The notes: generated from the sequence alone by a model not told the origin. A stretch of DNA of 64,000 nt from Pseudomonas saponiphila (GCF_900105185.1 NZ_FNTJ01000002.1:2046001-2110000); one strand, 5' to 3'; shown: positions 43,072-52,217, numbered from the stretch's first letter. Translations and numbers: made by a program.

Positions 43072-44004
43072 ATGCGCGTTCTGATTGCCGAACACGATCA
43101 CGCTGTTTATGCCCGCCTGTTGCGTCAGGCGGCCCCGGAGCTGGAAGTGCTGACCAGCGGTGACTCCGCCGAGCTGTCGCGGCTGGCGGCCGATTGCCCG
43201 GTCTGGCTGGGGCAGCCGGACCTGCTGGCCACTCTGTTGCGCCAGGGGCACCAGCCCCAGTGGTTGCAATCCACCTGGGCCGGCATCACTCCGCTGCTGG
43301 CCGACGGTTTGCCCCGGCATTACCGCCTGACCCGGGCAGTGGGCATCTTTGGCCAGGTGATGGCCGAGTACGTGCTGACCTACATCCTCGGCCATGAGCG
43401 CGAAGTGCTGGCGCGGCTGGTCAGCCAGGTGGAGCGCAAGTGGGACAACCGCCTGGGCCAGAGCCTGGTGGGACGCAAGGTGCTGATCGTCGGCACCGGC
43501 GATATCGGCCAGAGCGTGGCGCAGTTCCTGGTGCCGTTCGGGGTCAAGCTGTACGGCATCGCCAGCCAGGCCCGGGAGCAGGCGCCCTTTATCGAGGTGG
43601 CCGGGCTGGAAGACCTGGGACGCTTGGTGGGGGAGGTGGATTACGTGGTCAACCTGTTGCCCAACACCCCCAGCACCCACGACCTGTATGACGCCGCGCT
43701 GTTCAGGCAATTCAAGCCCAGCGGGCTGTTCATCAATGTCGGGCGCGGTGTTTCCGTGGTCGATGCGGACCTGGTGCAGGCCCTCAAGGATGGCCATCTG
43801 GCCGGGGCGGTGATCGATGTCTGCCGCCAGGAACCGCTGCCGCAACGGCACCCGTTCTGGACCGCCTGGGGCTTGCTGCTGACCGGTCACAGTTCGGCGC
43901 CGACTTCGCCGGAATTGATGGTGCAGCTGTTTGTCGACAACCTGCGGGCCTACGAGGCCAGGCAGGCCTTGCGTGGCGAAGTGGATTTCGCTCGCGGCTA
44001 CTGA
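43072..44004 (+). CDS. D-2-hydroxyacid dehydrogenase (GhrA-like)
   Basis: 310 residues. The NAD(P)-binding loop GTGDIG is at 141-146. The substrate/catalytic region includes NLLPNTPSTHDLY, FINVGRG near 222, the DVCRQEPLP segment with the catalytic acid, and the catalytic histidine in LLTGHSSAP near 281. This set fits the glyoxylate/hydroxypyruvate reductase branch. It reduces 2-keto acids to D-2-hydroxy acids in the cytosol. It stands alone, followed by a REPIN. Confidence 0.9.
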   Translation: MRVLIAEHDHAVYARLLRQAAPELEVLTSGDSAELSRLAADCPVWLGQPDLLATLLRQGHQPQWLQSTWAGITPLLADGLPRHYRLTRAVGIFGQVMAEYVLTYILGHEREVLARLVSQVERKWDNRLGQSLVGRKVLIVGTGDIGQSVAQFLVPFGVKLYGIASQAREQAPFIEVAGLEDLGRLVGEVDYVVNLLPNTPSTHDLYDAALFRQFKPSGLFINVGRGVSVVDADLVQALKDGHLAGAVIDVCRQEPLPQRHPFWTAWGLLLTGHSSAPTSPELMVQLFVDNLRAYEARQALRGEVDFARGY

Positions 44005-44017
44005 AACGTGCCTGATC

Positions 44018-44101
44018 GTAGGAGCGAGCTTGCTCGCGAAAGCCGCGCTTGCCAGGCAAGCGCGGCGGCCTTCAGGGCTTCGCGAGCAAGCTCGCTCCTA
44101 C
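44018..44101. repeat. REPIN (inverted REP pair)
   Basis: GTAGGAGCGAGCTTGCTCGC at 44018 and its exact inverse ending at 44101 flank an inner palindrome GCCGCGCTTGCC-A-GGCAAGCGCGGC (44042-44066). The whole 84 bases can fold into one long hairpin. It lies between convergent genes. Confidence 0.9.
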
Positions 44102-44117
44102 AGAGGCGATCGCGGCC

Positions 44118-44711
44118 TTAAAGGTTGAAGTCGCCTTCGGCCACGGTTTCGCTCAGGGGACGACGCGGGCTTGGTTCTTCCCGGGCCTGCAGGTATTCGG
44201 CCAGGGTCGATTTGTCTCCCAGCTTGCCCACCGCCACGGCGGCATGCAGGGCATAGCCTTCGGGAATCTTCAGTTCCTTGCGCGTCAGTTCCTGGTCGAA
44301 GCCGGCCATGCCGTGGGTGTGCCAGCCACTCAGGCTCGCCTGCAGTGCCAGGTGGCCCCAGGCCGAACCGGTGTCGAAGGTGTGCCACAGCGCCGGGGAT
44401 TCTTCCGTGGCGCCAGGGGCGGTGAAGGTGGTCTTGGAAATCACGATCACCAGGGCCGAGGCGTGCTGCGCCCAGCCACGGTTGAATTCGTTGAGCAGGC
44501 CGAGGAAGCGTTCCCAGTTCGGTGTGTCGCGGCGGGCATAGAGAAAGCGCCAGGGCTGCGAGTTGTAGGCCGAAGGCGCCCAGCGCGCGGCCTCGAAGAA
44601 GCTCAGCAGGGTTTCTTCCGGGATGCTTTCGCTGGTGAAGGCCCGGGGCGACCAGCGCTGGGTGAACTGCGGATGGATGGCGTAATCGGCAACGCGAGGA
44701 TTGGCGCTCAT
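44118..44711 (-). CDS. Nitroreductase family protein
   Basis: 197 residues from ATG 44711, seven bases after AGGAGT. FMN-binding features are RWSPRAFTSESIPEE near the N-terminus (arginine-serine pair), EAARWAPSAYNSQPWRF near 42-58, and WGHLALQASLSGWHTHGMAGF near 125-145. The family reduces nitro compounds, quinones or flavins with NAD(P)H. The exact substrate is open. Confidence 0.9.
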   Translation of the reverse strand: MSANPRVADYAIHPQFTQRWSPRAFTSESIPEETLLSFFEAARWAPSAYNSQPWRFLYARRDTPNWERFLGLLNEFNRGWAQHASALVIVISKTTFTAPGATEESPALWHTFDTGSAWGHLALQASLSGWHTHGMAGFDQELTRKELKIPEGYALHAAVAVGKLGDKSTLAEYLQAREEPSPRRPLSETVAEGDFNL

Positions 44712-44984
44712 GGAAAGACTCCTGGCAGCAAGTGAGAAGAGTGGAATAAACCGGCAAGCGCAGTTGGCTGAGCGAAGGGGCATTCCGGGCCCCGTGCGGT
44801 TTGCCGGGTGCGACGCGGTCGAGCGTTAATGGCACACGGACACGGGGCGGTCCGAGGGGCAAAGCTACTGTGCCCATGGCCGGCTGACAAGTCTCGGGCT
44901 ACCGGCAGTCGCTAGCGCTTGGCCCAAGGGGGCTTGGGCACTAGACTGGCGGCCTTTTCACCCTCGGATACTGATGCTTGAGCC

Positions 44985-45434
44985 ATGGCCGCCAAAGTCG
45001 AACCTTTCTGGATACGCAAAACCCTCGAACAACTCGACCAGGACGAATGGGAGTCGTTGTGCGATGGCTGTGGCCTGTGCTGCCTGCAGAAGCTTGAGGA
45101 CGAGGACGACAACAGCGTCTATTACACGCGTATCGCCTGCAAACTGCTGGACCTGAAGACCTGCCAGTGCAGCGACTACGCCAATCGCCGCGCCTCGGTG
45201 CCCGACTGCATTCAGCTGACGCCGGGCAAGGCTGACGAGTTCAAGTGGCTGCCGCCTACCTGCGGCTACCGCTTGGTCAGCGAAGGCAAGGACCTGCCGC
45301 TCTGGCACCACTTGGTGTGCGGCGATCGCGATGCGGTGCACCACGAGCGTATTTCCCAGTCCGGGCGCATGCTCGCCGAAGGCAGCGTGGCGGAGGAAGA
45401 CTGGGAGGATCATCTGATTTTCCGCGCCGGCTGA
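44985..45434 (+). CDS. YcgN family cysteine cluster protein
   Basis: 149 residues, the normal length of the UPF0260/YcgN family. Cysteines lie in [12 protein letters not shown] near 26-37, [27 protein letters not shown] and LVCGDRD, a pattern that suggests metal or iron-sulfur binding. The function is unknown. It is separated by 273 bases from the divergent nitroreductase gene; nothing else is recognised in that gap. Confidence 0.93.
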   Translation: MAAKVEPFWIRKTLEQLDQDEWESLCDGCGLCCLQKLEDEDDNSVYYTRIACKLLDLKTCQCSDYANRRASVPDCIQLTPGKADEFKWLPPTCGYRLVSEGKDLPLWHHLVCGDRDAVHHERISQSGRMLAEGSVAEEDWEDHLIFRAG

Positions 45435-45619
45435 GGACTGGCCGCGCCGGCCGCAGCGCCTGTTCAGGTTCCAGCGGGCAAGGTTCAGGCAAGGAAGAAA
45501 TGGCCAAGAAAAGGGAATTTGGGGGCTGAATGAGCATTCGAAGCGATTTGCAACCCCGCCTGAACCCAGCGCGGCAGATGATGAGCAGCTTCTCAAGGGG
45601 TTTACCGCAAGGAGAATGT

Positions 45620-46855
45620 ATGAGGGTGGGGGCGAAGCTGGCGCTGGCCACTGCGCTGCTGGCGCTGAGCGCATCGGTCGTTGCGGCGCAGAAGGTCGAT
45701 CTGGATTATCACGTGCGCTTTTTGCCCCAGAGCGATCAGGCCGAGGTGCGCCTGACCCTGGCTGAGGGCACGGCCCTGCGCAGCCTGGATTTCGACCTGG
45801 GCGCCGGCGGCGACTACAGCGATTTCAAGGCCGACGGTCAATGGCAGGCGGCTGCCGCCGATGCTGGCGGCCAGCGCGGCATCTGGCGCCCGGCCAGCGG
45901 CAAGGCCAGCCTCAGCTACCGGGTGCGTTTGAGCCACAGCATCAAGAAGGGCAGCTACGACAGCCGCAGCACCGCCAACTGGGCGCTGCTGCGCGGCGAA
46001 ACCCTGGTGCCGCCGGCGCGGATCGATCAGCAGGATGGGGTCGAGCTGGTGTCGCGTCTGGATTTCGACTTGCCCGCCGGCTGGAAGAGCATCGAGACTG
46101 CCTGGCCGCGCATCGGCAAGAATCGCTTTCGCATCGACAACCCCTCGCGCCTGTTCGATCGCCCCACCGGCTGGATGCTGGCCGGCAACCTGGGCAGCCG
46201 CCGCACGCGCCTGGGGACTACCGAGGTCAGCGTCGCCTCGCCCCTGGGCCAGGGCATGCGGCGCATGGATGTGCTGACGCTGCTGACTTTTGTCTGGCCG
46301 CAAGTGCAGGCGGTGTTTCCCCGCCAGCCGGGTAAGCTGCTGATTGTCGGTGCGGCCGATCCGATGTGGCGGGGCAGCCTGGCCGGGCGCGATTCGCTGT
46401 TCCTCAACAGTCGCTTGCCGCTGGTCAGCGAGAGCGGCAGCAGCCCGTTGCTGCGGGAGCTGGTGCAGTCGTTGGCGCGCATCAACGACAGCCAGCGCAG
46501 CGACTGGATCAGCGAAGGCCTGGCCGAGTATTACGCCATTGAATTGCTGCGCCGCGCCGGCGGGATCAGTGACGAGCGTTATCAGGTTCTGCTCCGGCAC
46601 CTGATCAAGGATAGCCACAAGGTCAGCAGTCTGCGGGGCGAGCAGGTGGACAGCGCCACGGTGGCCAAGGCGGTGTTGCTGTTGCAGGAGCTGGACCGGG
46701 AAATCCGCCTCAAGACCCGCAACAAGCGCTCACTGGACGATGTGCTGCAAGGGGCGATGCGCCTGCAGAGCGTCAGCACCGATGAGTTCATCCAGCTCAG
46801 TGAAAGCGTGCTGGGCGAGTCATCCAAGGTTCTCGACACCAGCCTGCTGCACTAG
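45620..46855 (+). CDS. Exported M61-like protein without zinc-binding motif
   Basis: 411 residues from ATG 45620, behind AAGGAG. A signal peptide ends near VVAAQ (about residue 24). An N-terminal beta domain (about 25-200) precedes a helical domain in which WISEGLAEYYAIELLRRAGGIS (shown here in parts: WISEGLAEYYA, then LLRRAGGIS) is strikingly like the glutamate helix of M61 glycyl aminopeptidases. The zinc helix that should read HExxH is RELVQSL, so both histidines are lost. I infer a periplasmic, catalytically inactive relative that may bind peptides or proteins. The family assignment is by motif only. Confidence 0.6.
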   Translation: MRVGAKLALATALLALSASVVAAQKVDLDYHVRFLPQSDQAEVRLTLAEGTALRSLDFDLGAGGDYSDFKADGQWQAAAADAGGQRGIWRPASGKASLSYRVRLSHSIKKGSYDSRSTANWALLRGETLVPPARIDQQDGVELVSRLDFDLPAGWKSIETAWPRIGKNRFRIDNPSRLFDRPTGWMLAGNLGSRRTRLGTTEVSVASPLGQGMRRMDVLTLLTFVWPQVQAVFPRQPGKLLIVGAADPMWRGSLAGRDSLFLNSRLPLVSESGSSPLLRELVQSLARINDSQRSDWISEGLAEYYAIELLRRAGGISDERYQVLLRHLIKDSHKVSSLRGEQVDSATVAKAVLLLQELDREIRLKTRNKRSLDDVLQGAMRLQSVSTDEFIQLSESVLGESSKVLDTSLLH

Positions 46856-46890
46856 CCAGCAGTATGCCCCGGCGCCGACCAACCGCTTGA

Positions 46891-46908
46891 GGCGTCCATC
46901 GGGACGCC
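46891..46908. terminator. Hairpin between convergent genes
   Basis: GGCGTCC (46891-46897) pairs with GGACGCC (46902-46908) over a four-base loop, between the stops of the M61-like gene and the convergent DUF2892 gene. No T-run is present on either side. Confidence 0.4.
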
Positions 46909-46914
46909 CCGGGA

Positions 46915-47280
46915 TCAGGCCTTGGGCACCTTCGTTTCATCATGGCTGGCGGCGTTGGCGTTGCGGCCGGCCGCTTCGGCGTTGGCCTTCAAGTTGCGCA
47001 GTTCTTCACCGGCGCGTTCGATCTTGCCGCGCACCTGATGCAGGTCCTGGCGGCCTTTTTCCAGCAGGCTCTTGGCCGAGCTGTGCCCGGTGATGCCCCG
47101 TGCCAGGGCAACGCCGCCAATGGCCACCTGGATCAGGCCGAACACGCCGCCACGGCGCAGGCCCTTGCCCAGCATCACCACGCCACCGGCCAGGGAGCCG
47201 ATGCGTTCCCAACCCTGGACGTTCTGCGGCGCTTGAAGCGGGGCCGGCTTGATGGTTTGCAGCTGTTTGCGCTCGCTCAT
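46915..47280 (-). CDS. Small membrane protein with YgaP/DUF2892-like domain
   Basis: 121 residues. A hydrophobic hairpin (about 28-65, containing GGVVMLGKGLRRGGVFGLIQVA and ARGITGHS, given in parts) resembles the DUF2892 transmembrane domain, preceded by NVQGWERIGS. A charged helical tail with probable coiled-coil character follows (LLEKGRQDLHQVRGKIERAG). GGAGA precedes the start. The function is unknown. Confidence 0.7.
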   Translation of the reverse strand: MSERKQLQTIKPAPLQAPQNVQGWERIGSLAGGVVMLGKGLRRGGVFGLIQVAIGGVALARGITGHSSAKSLLEKGRQDLHQVRGKIERAGEELRNLKANAEAAGRNANAASHDETKVPKA

Positions 47281-47361
47281 GATCTGTCTCCAATGGACCT
47301 AAGGGTATGCAGCTGACTGCACCTGGGGCACGGGGGTTCCCGCCAGTTGTCCGGCGTGTCT

Positions 47362-47829
47362 TCAGAACTTGGGCCCGGAGCGGGTGTTGTTGCCCTTGGC
47401 CAGGCGGTCGTAGAGCACCACGTTGACCGTGGCGGCCAGGTTCATGCAGCCGGTGGTGGGGATATAGACCACGTCCTCGCACCAGTCGCGGATCTCCTTG
47501 TCGAGGGAACCGTCTTCCGGGCCGAAGATGTACAGCGCGCGATCCGGGTGGGTGTATTCCGGCAGCGGGCGGGCGCCTTCCACCAGTTCCACCGCCACCG
47601 GGATGCAGCCCAGGGGGAGGATTTTCTTCAGGTCGTCGATGCCGATCAGGGGAATGTCCTGGTGGACTTTCTTGGTGTCGGTGACGAAGTCGCGGGCACG
47701 CTCATAACGCTTGCCGGTGTAGAACACCGAGGCGACGCCATAGCAGCCGGCGGCACGCATCACCGAACCAACGTTCTCCGGTGACTTGGGGTTATACAAA
47801 CCGATGCAGCTGTACCTTTTGTTTGCCAC
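47362..47829 (-). CDS. TrmH-family (SPOUT) RNA methyltransferase
   Basis: 155 residues. The SpoU motifs are visible: IGLYNPKSPENVGSVMRAAG near 9-28 (asparagine-arginine pair), ALYIFGPEDGSL near 98-109, and PTTGCMNLAATVNVVLYD near 124-141, which forms the trefoil knot that binds SAM. This family 2'-O-methylates tRNA or rRNA; the short form lacks the extra N-terminal RNA-binding domain. The target base is not known from sequence. Confidence 0.88.
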   Translation of the reverse strand: MANKRYSCIGLYNPKSPENVGSVMRAAGCYGVASVFYTGKRYERARDFVTDTKKVHQDIPLIGIDDLKKILPLGCIPVAVELVEGARPLPEYTHPDRALYIFGPEDGSLDKEIRDWCEDVVYIPTTGCMNLAATVNVVLYDRLAKGNNTRSGPKF

Positions 47830-47901
47830 GAGCAGGGAGCCTTGGGGGAAAAGAGCGCGATTATACGGAGATTGACCGGGGTGTGGCGGGGTGTTCGGCG
47901 G

Positions 47902-47945
47902 TTCGCGGGCCAGCCCGCTGCTGCGGGAGCGGGCTGGCCGGCGAA
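47902..47945. repeat. REP-like palindrome
   Basis: GGCCAGCCCGCT (47908-47919) and AGCGGGCTGGCC (47928-47939) form a 12-bp perfect stem, with TTCGC before and GGCGAA after as in REP elements. It ends five bases before the stop of the YajD gene. Confidence 0.75.
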
Positions 47946-47949
47946 GGGG

Positions 47950-48327
47950 TTACTCGCTGTCTTTCTTCATCAACCCAGCCAGGGCGGCGAACGGGTTGTG
48001 GGTCGCCTTGGCGACTTTCGGCGTGCTCAGCGAACCTTCGCCGAAGTACTGCTGGTCGGTGTAGCGCGAGTGCTCGTTGTCGTGGCAGTACAGGCACAAC
48101 AGCTCCCAGTTGGAGCCGTCCTGGGGGTTGTTGTCGTGGTTGTGATCGCGGTGGTGCACGGTCAGCTCGCTCAGGCGCTTGCCGGAGAATTCCCGGGCGC
48201 AGCGGCCGCAGACGTGGGGGTACATCTTCAGCGCCTTGTCGCGGTAGCCCATTTCCCGGTCGCGCTGGGCGTCGGCAAGGATACGGTCCAGCTTGGCGGT
48301 GTTGGACGGGGGAGTGGACGAACTCAT
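47950..48327 (-). CDS. YajD family HNH endonuclease
   Basis: 125 residues. Two zinc-binding CxxC pairs (CGRC near 40, CLYC near 78) frame the HNH core VHHRDHNHDNNPQDGSNWEL. The size and arrangement fit YajD of E. coli. The HNH fold cuts or nicks nucleic acids; the biological role of YajD is not established. No toxin-immunity or phage gene is adjacent. Confidence 0.9.
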   Translation of the reverse strand: MSSSTPPSNTAKLDRILADAQRDREMGYRDKALKMYPHVCGRCAREFSGKRLSELTVHHRDHNHDNNPQDGSNWELLCLYCHDNEHSRYTDQQYFGEGSLSTPKVAKATHNPFAALAGLMKKDSE

Positions 48328-48376
48328 GGGTTCACCTTTGTAGAAGGACTAATGACGGTAATGGACAAAGTTTAGC

Positions 48377-49063
48377 TCAGGCCTTGAGCTTCTCGGCAAT
48401 CCAGATGGTGTGCCGGGTACCGCGATTGCCGTGGGCGTACACCTGCACTTCCTCGGCCTTGAAGCCGGCCTTGCGCAGGCGCTCGGAGAACTTCTGGTCG
48501 GCGCTGGCCGACCACACCGCAAGCACACCCTTGGGCCGCAGGGCCCTGGCGCAAGCCGCCAGGCCGGCGCTGGAGTAGAGCCAGCTGTTGGCTTTCTGGG
48601 TCAGGCCTTCGGGGCCGTTGTCGACGTCGAGCATGATCGCGTCGAAGCCCTGGGGTTCGGCTTGCAGGACCTTGGCCACGTCCTCCAGGCGGATCACCGT
48701 GCGCGGGTCCAGCAGCGGCCGACCGGATTTTTCCCCGAGCGGGCCACGGTTCCATTCCACCACCCCGGGCACCAGTTCGGCGACCACCACCTCGGCACTC
48801 TGGCCCAGGTGCTTGAGGGCCGCGGCCAGGGTGAAGCCCATGCCCAGGCCGCCGATCAGCACCCGCGAGTTCGCACGCCCGGCGACCTTGCTGCAAGGGA
48901 TCTGCGCCAGGGCGTCCTCGGAGCCGTGCATGCGCGTATTCATCAACTGGCCGCCGTCGCCGCCCTGGATCTTGATGACGAAATCCTCACCGTATTCGAA
49001 CAGGCACAAGGCACCGCCGTTGTCGGGAATCGCAGTGGTGTCCAGCAGTACGAAACGTTTCAT
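48377..49063 (-). CDS. Spermidine synthase-like methyltransferase-fold protein
   Basis: 228 residues. The Rossmann core shows SRVLIGGLGMGFTLAAALKHL near 66-86 (split: VLIGGLGMGFTLAA), VVVAELVPGVVEWNR with the acidic residue of strand two, and DAIMLDVDNGPEGL near 140-153. It resembles the SpeE fold but lacks the N-terminal beta-barrel of full spermidine synthases. Whether it makes polyamines is uncertain. The start codon overlaps no neighbour; GGAGATCTCC-like sequence (GAGATCTC) is just upstream. Confidence 0.78.
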   Translation of the reverse strand: MKRFVLLDTTAIPDNGGALCLFEYGEDFVIKIQGGDGGQLMNTRMHGSEDALAQIPCSKVAGRANSRVLIGGLGMGFTLAAALKHLGQSAEVVVAELVPGVVEWNRGPLGEKSGRPLLDPRTVIRLEDVAKVLQAEPQGFDAIMLDVDNGPEGLTQKANSWLYSSAGLAACARALRPKGVLAVWSASADQKFSERLRKAGFKAEEVQVYAHGNRGTRHTIWIAEKLKA

Positions 49064-49138
49064 GGAGATCTCATTGAGGAAGGCAAAAGCTCCCGGTTGG
49101 GAGTAGCCTGACGCCAGACAATAGCAATGGAGCCATTG

Positions 49139-49450
49139 ATGAAGCGCACTATTCTAACGGTGATTGCCCAAGCGGCGCTCGCCCTGACCGCCGCCCTGGC
49201 GCTGAGTGTTGGCCCGGCCCAGGCCGACGAGCCGCAAAGCGCCCCGGTGGTGACCCCAACGCCCAACCTCGGCACCCCAGGCACCGCAACGCCCACGCCT
49301 TATCCGCAAGTGACCCCGCCCAGCACGCCCAAAGCCGGCAGCAGTGGCAGCGCGCCCCTGCTGCCGCCGATCGACATGCCCAAGCCACCCAAGGACCAGA
49401 CCCTGCCGGGGCTGGAGCAGAATGACAACAAGGCCAAGACGCAGGGCTGA
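49139..49450 (+). CDS. Small exported proline-rich protein
   Basis: 103 residues from ATG 49139, which has GGAG six bases upstream; ATG 49127 is four codons earlier. A clear signal peptide ends at AQAD (about residue 30). The mature 70 residues are rich in proline, threonine and serine (TPTPNLGTPGTATPTPYP and similar), have no cysteine and no predicted fold. No function is recognised. It is divergent from the spermidine-synthase-like gene. Confidence 0.75.
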   Translation: MKRTILTVIAQAALALTAALALSVGPAQADEPQSAPVVTPTPNLGTPGTATPTPYPQVTPPSTPKAGSSGSAPLLPPIDMPKPPKDQTLPGLEQNDNKAKTQG

Positions 49451-49466
49451 TGGTTGTAGCAGGCTG

Positions 49467-49510
49467 GTGTGGCGAGGGAGCTTGCTCCCGCTCGGCCGCG
49501 TAGCGGCCGC
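49467..49510. repeat. Single REP element
   Basis: GTGTGGCGAGGGAGCTTGCT begins the element; GGGAGC-TT-GCTCCC (49476-49489) is its palindrome and GGCCGC-GTA-GCGGCC a second one. This is the GTGGCGAGGGAGCTTGC family common in fluorescent pseudomonads. Confidence 0.8.
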
Positions 49511-49585
49511 AACACCTGAGTCCCGGTTGCAAGGGGTGAAAACGAGTAGCGGCCATTGGGGTGGCTATACCACGGGTTTTCGGGG

Positions 49586-50059
49586 TCAGTACTGCTGCGC
49601 GAGCAACTGGCCGTCGGCCATGCGCAGGCGCTTGGACAGCGACACGGCCAGGGCGCGGATGATCTTGGCGGCGATCTTCGGTGCCTCGTTGAGCATCTTT
49701 TCCAGGGAGTCCTTGCCCAGGTTGAGCAACTGGCAATCACTGGCCGCCACGCAAGTGGCCGAGCGTCGCTCGCCATCGAGCACCGCCATCTCGCCAAAGG
49801 CCCGACCGCTGCGCAGAGTGGCGATGGTCAGGGGCTGGCCGTCCTGGGTGCTCTTTTGCACGGCCACCTGGCCGCTGTGGATGATGCACATGAAGCTGCC
49901 GGCATCGCCTTCGCGAAAAACCGCCTGGCCCTGGGCGATGCTGCTGATGCTGAAGTAGCCGGCCGCAGCGTTGAAGTCGGCGGGCAGCAGTTGGTCGAAC
50001 AGGCCGCAGTCCATCAGCCAGTCGCGGATCTCGTTGTTCAGTAAGGTGGGTTCGGACAT
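49586..50059 (-). CDS. Cyclic nucleotide-binding domain protein
   Basis: 157 residues from ATG 50059 (a GTG eleven codons upstream is possible). A single cyclic nucleotide-binding domain covers about residues 15-130: YFSISSIAQGQAVFREGDAG, the GRAFGEMAVLDGERRSAT phosphate-binding cassette near 77-95 with its glycine-glutamate and arginine-serine-alanine. There is no DNA-binding domain after it, unlike Crp or Vfr. It may sense cAMP or cyclic di-GMP or act as a regulatory subunit of an unlinked partner. Confidence 0.85.
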   Translation of the reverse strand: MSEPTLLNNEIRDWLMDCGLFDQLLPADFNAAAGYFSISSIAQGQAVFREGDAGSFMCIIHSGQVAVQKSTQDGQPLTIATLRSGRAFGEMAVLDGERRSATCVAASDCQLLNLGKDSLEKMLNEAPKIAAKIIRALAVSLSKRLRMADGQLLAQQY

Positions 50060-50162
50060 GGGATCAGGGTCTTTTTCTTGTGTCTGTTGCACGGGCGCAG
50101 GCCCGGTCCGGCGTTTGCCGGCGGCGGTCCTGGGTTAAGACAGGAGCGCCGCCGAGAGTTCC

Positions 50163-52217
50163 TCAGCCCAGGCCCAGAATGTTCAGGACGAAGGCATATT
50201 CGAGGGCTACGTCACGTAATCCCTGGTAACGGCCGCTCATGCCGCCATGCCCGGCGCCGAGTTCGGTCTTGAGCAGCAGCGGGTTGTCGTCGGTCTTGGT
50301 GGCCCGCAGTTTGGCCACCCATTTGGCCGCTTCCCAGTACTGCACGCGACTGTCGTTGTAGCCGGCGATCACCAGGGTGGCCGGGTAGGCCTGGGCGCGG
50401 ACGTTCTCGTAGGGCGCGTAGGCCTTGATCCGCTCATGGACTTGCGGCTCCTCGGGGTTGCCCCATTCGTCGTATTCGGTGACGGTCAGTGGCAACTCCG
50501 GGTCGAGCATGGTGTTGAGTACATCGACGAAGGGCACTTCGGCGATGGCCACCCGGAACAGCTCGGGGCGCTGGTTGAGCACCGCGCCGATCAGCAGGCC
50601 ACCGGCGCTGCCGCCGCTGATGGCCAACTGCTGGGCGCTGGTCAGGCCCTGGGCGATCAGGTGTTCGGCGCAGGCGATGAAGTCGCCGAAGGTATTCTGC
50701 TTGTGTTCCTGCTTGCCGGCGCGGTACCAGGCTTCCCCCAGCTCGCCGCCGCCACGCACGTGGGCGATGGCAAAGGCCACGCCGCGATCGAGCAGGCTCA
50801 GGCGCGCGTGGGAAAACCAGGGGTCGAGGCTCTCGCCATAGGCGCCGTAGCCGTACAGGTACAGGGGCGTCGGCCGGCCCAGGCACTCGCGCTTGACCAC
50901 CAGGCTGATGGGCACCTGGGTGCCGTCGGCGGCGGTGGCCCAGAGGCGCTGGCTGACGTAGGCATCAGGGTCGAACGGGCCCAGTACCGGGGTTTCCTTC
51001 AATACCTGCTGCTGGCCGTCGGCCAGTTGCAACTGACGCACCTGGGCCGGGCGATTGAGCGCCTCGTAGCGCAGGCGGATGCGCGAGCTGGAAAACTCCA
51101 GGCTGTTGTGCACGTGCAGGCTGTAGGCCGCATCCGGCAGTTGCACACGATAGGCGGGCAGGCCTTGCGGGTGCACTTCGATGATCGGCAGGCCGCCTTC
51201 GCGCAGGCTCAGGGTCATGGCGCCGGCGTTGAGGGTCACGCCGTCGAGCATCACCTCGGGGTTGTGCGGCACCAGCCGTTGCCAGTCGCTTTGCTCGGGG
51301 ATCGCGCCGGTGTCCGCTGCCTGGTAGAGGGCGAAGTTGATGCCTTCGCGGTTGCTGCGGATGAACCAGGTCCACTGGCCGTCGAGCTGGCCATGGTCGA
51401 CATCGTATTCATGGCCTTCGACCCGGGGCGCCATGCAGGTAAAGGGCTGCTCCGGCCGTGCGGCGTCCAGGACCCAGGTTTCGCCGGTGGTCTTGCTGCC
51501 CAGGGACAGCAGCAACTGGCGTTCGGAGCTTGAGCGGTAGCAGTGCAGGAAGAAGCGCCCGTCCGGCTCGTGGAACACTTCCTCGGCGGCCGTGCCGTCC
51601 AGGCGGTAGCGCAACAGTTTGTGCGGGCGGTGAGTGTCGTCCAGCTCGCCGAAGAACAGGGTCAGGCTGTCGTTGGCCCAGGTCATGCTGCCGTCGCAGT
51701 TGTCGAAGGACAGCTCGCTGACCTTGCCGTTGGCCAGTTCCTTGACGAACAGGGTGTAGATTTCCTCGCCGGTGGTATCGAGGCTGTAGGCCAGGCGCTG
51801 ATGGTCGGGGCTGATGCTGAAGGCGCCGAGGGAGAAGAATCCGCCGTTGGCCAGGGCGTTGGGGTCCAGCAACAGCTGTTCGCGGCTTTCGTCCACCGTC
51901 AGGCTGTCATCCGTCGGACGCGGGCAGCGGTAGTGGCGAGGGTATTCGTCACCGGCGGTGGTGCGGGTGTAATACAGGTACGGGCCCCAGGGCGAGGGCA
52001 GGGACAGGTCGGTTTCGAGGATCCGGCCCTTGATCTCCTGGAACAGCGTCTCGCGCAGCGGCGCCTGGTGCGCCAGCTGGGCGTCGAGGTAGCTGTTTTC
52101 AGCCTTCAGGTAATCGAGCACCGCGTCGGTGTCGCGTTCCTGCAGCCAGGCATACGGGTCAGCGCCGGCGGCCTTGTGGGCAATCGGGGCACTGCTGTCG
52201 TTGGCGGTTAAGGGCAT
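50163..52217 (-). CDS. ptrB: Oligopeptidase B (prolyl oligopeptidase family S9A)
   Basis: 684 residues. An N-terminal seven-bladed propeller domain (about 75-400) precedes the alpha/beta-hydrolase domain. The nucleophilic serine is in ISGGSAGGLLIGA near 525, the aspartate probably in AGYNDSRVQYWEA near 612, and the histidine in GAGHGGMSGRYQ near 655. Oligopeptidase B cleaves short peptides after arginine or lysine in the cytosol. It is a single-gene unit divergent from the small membrane protein at 52318. Confidence 0.94.
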   Translation of the reverse strand: MPLTANDSSAPIAHKAAGADPYAWLQERDTDAVLDYLKAENSYLDAQLAHQAPLRETLFQEIKGRILETDLSLPSPWGPYLYYTRTTAGDEYPRHYRCPRPTDDSLTVDESREQLLLDPNALANGGFFSLGAFSISPDHQRLAYSLDTTGEEIYTLFVKELANGKVSELSFDNCDGSMTWANDSLTLFFGELDDTHRPHKLLRYRLDGTAAEEVFHEPDGRFFLHCYRSSSERQLLLSLGSKTTGETWVLDAARPEQPFTCMAPRVEGHEYDVDHGQLDGQWTWFIRSNREGINFALYQAADTGAIPEQSDWQRLVPHNPEVMLDGVTLNAGAMTLSLREGGLPIIEVHPQGLPAYRVQLPDAAYSLHVHNSLEFSSSRIRLRYEALNRPAQVRQLQLADGQQQVLKETPVLGPFDPDAYVSQRLWATAADGTQVPISLVVKRECLGRPTPLYLYGYGAYGESLDPWFSHARLSLLDRGVAFAIAHVRGGGELGEAWYRAGKQEHKQNTFGDFIACAEHLIAQGLTSAQQLAISGGSAGGLLIGAVLNQRPELFRVAIAEVPFVDVLNTMLDPELPLTVTEYDEWGNPEEPQVHERIKAYAPYENVRAQAYPATLVIAGYNDSRVQYWEAAKWVAKLRATKTDDNPLLLKTELGAGHGGMSGRYQGLRDVALEYAFVLNILGLG

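Noticed and set aside
47950..48327. HNH protein as a toxin or phage/defence nuclease
   Set aside because: Size, CxxC pairs and neighbours fit the conserved YajD family; there is no immunity, secretion or phage gene nearby.
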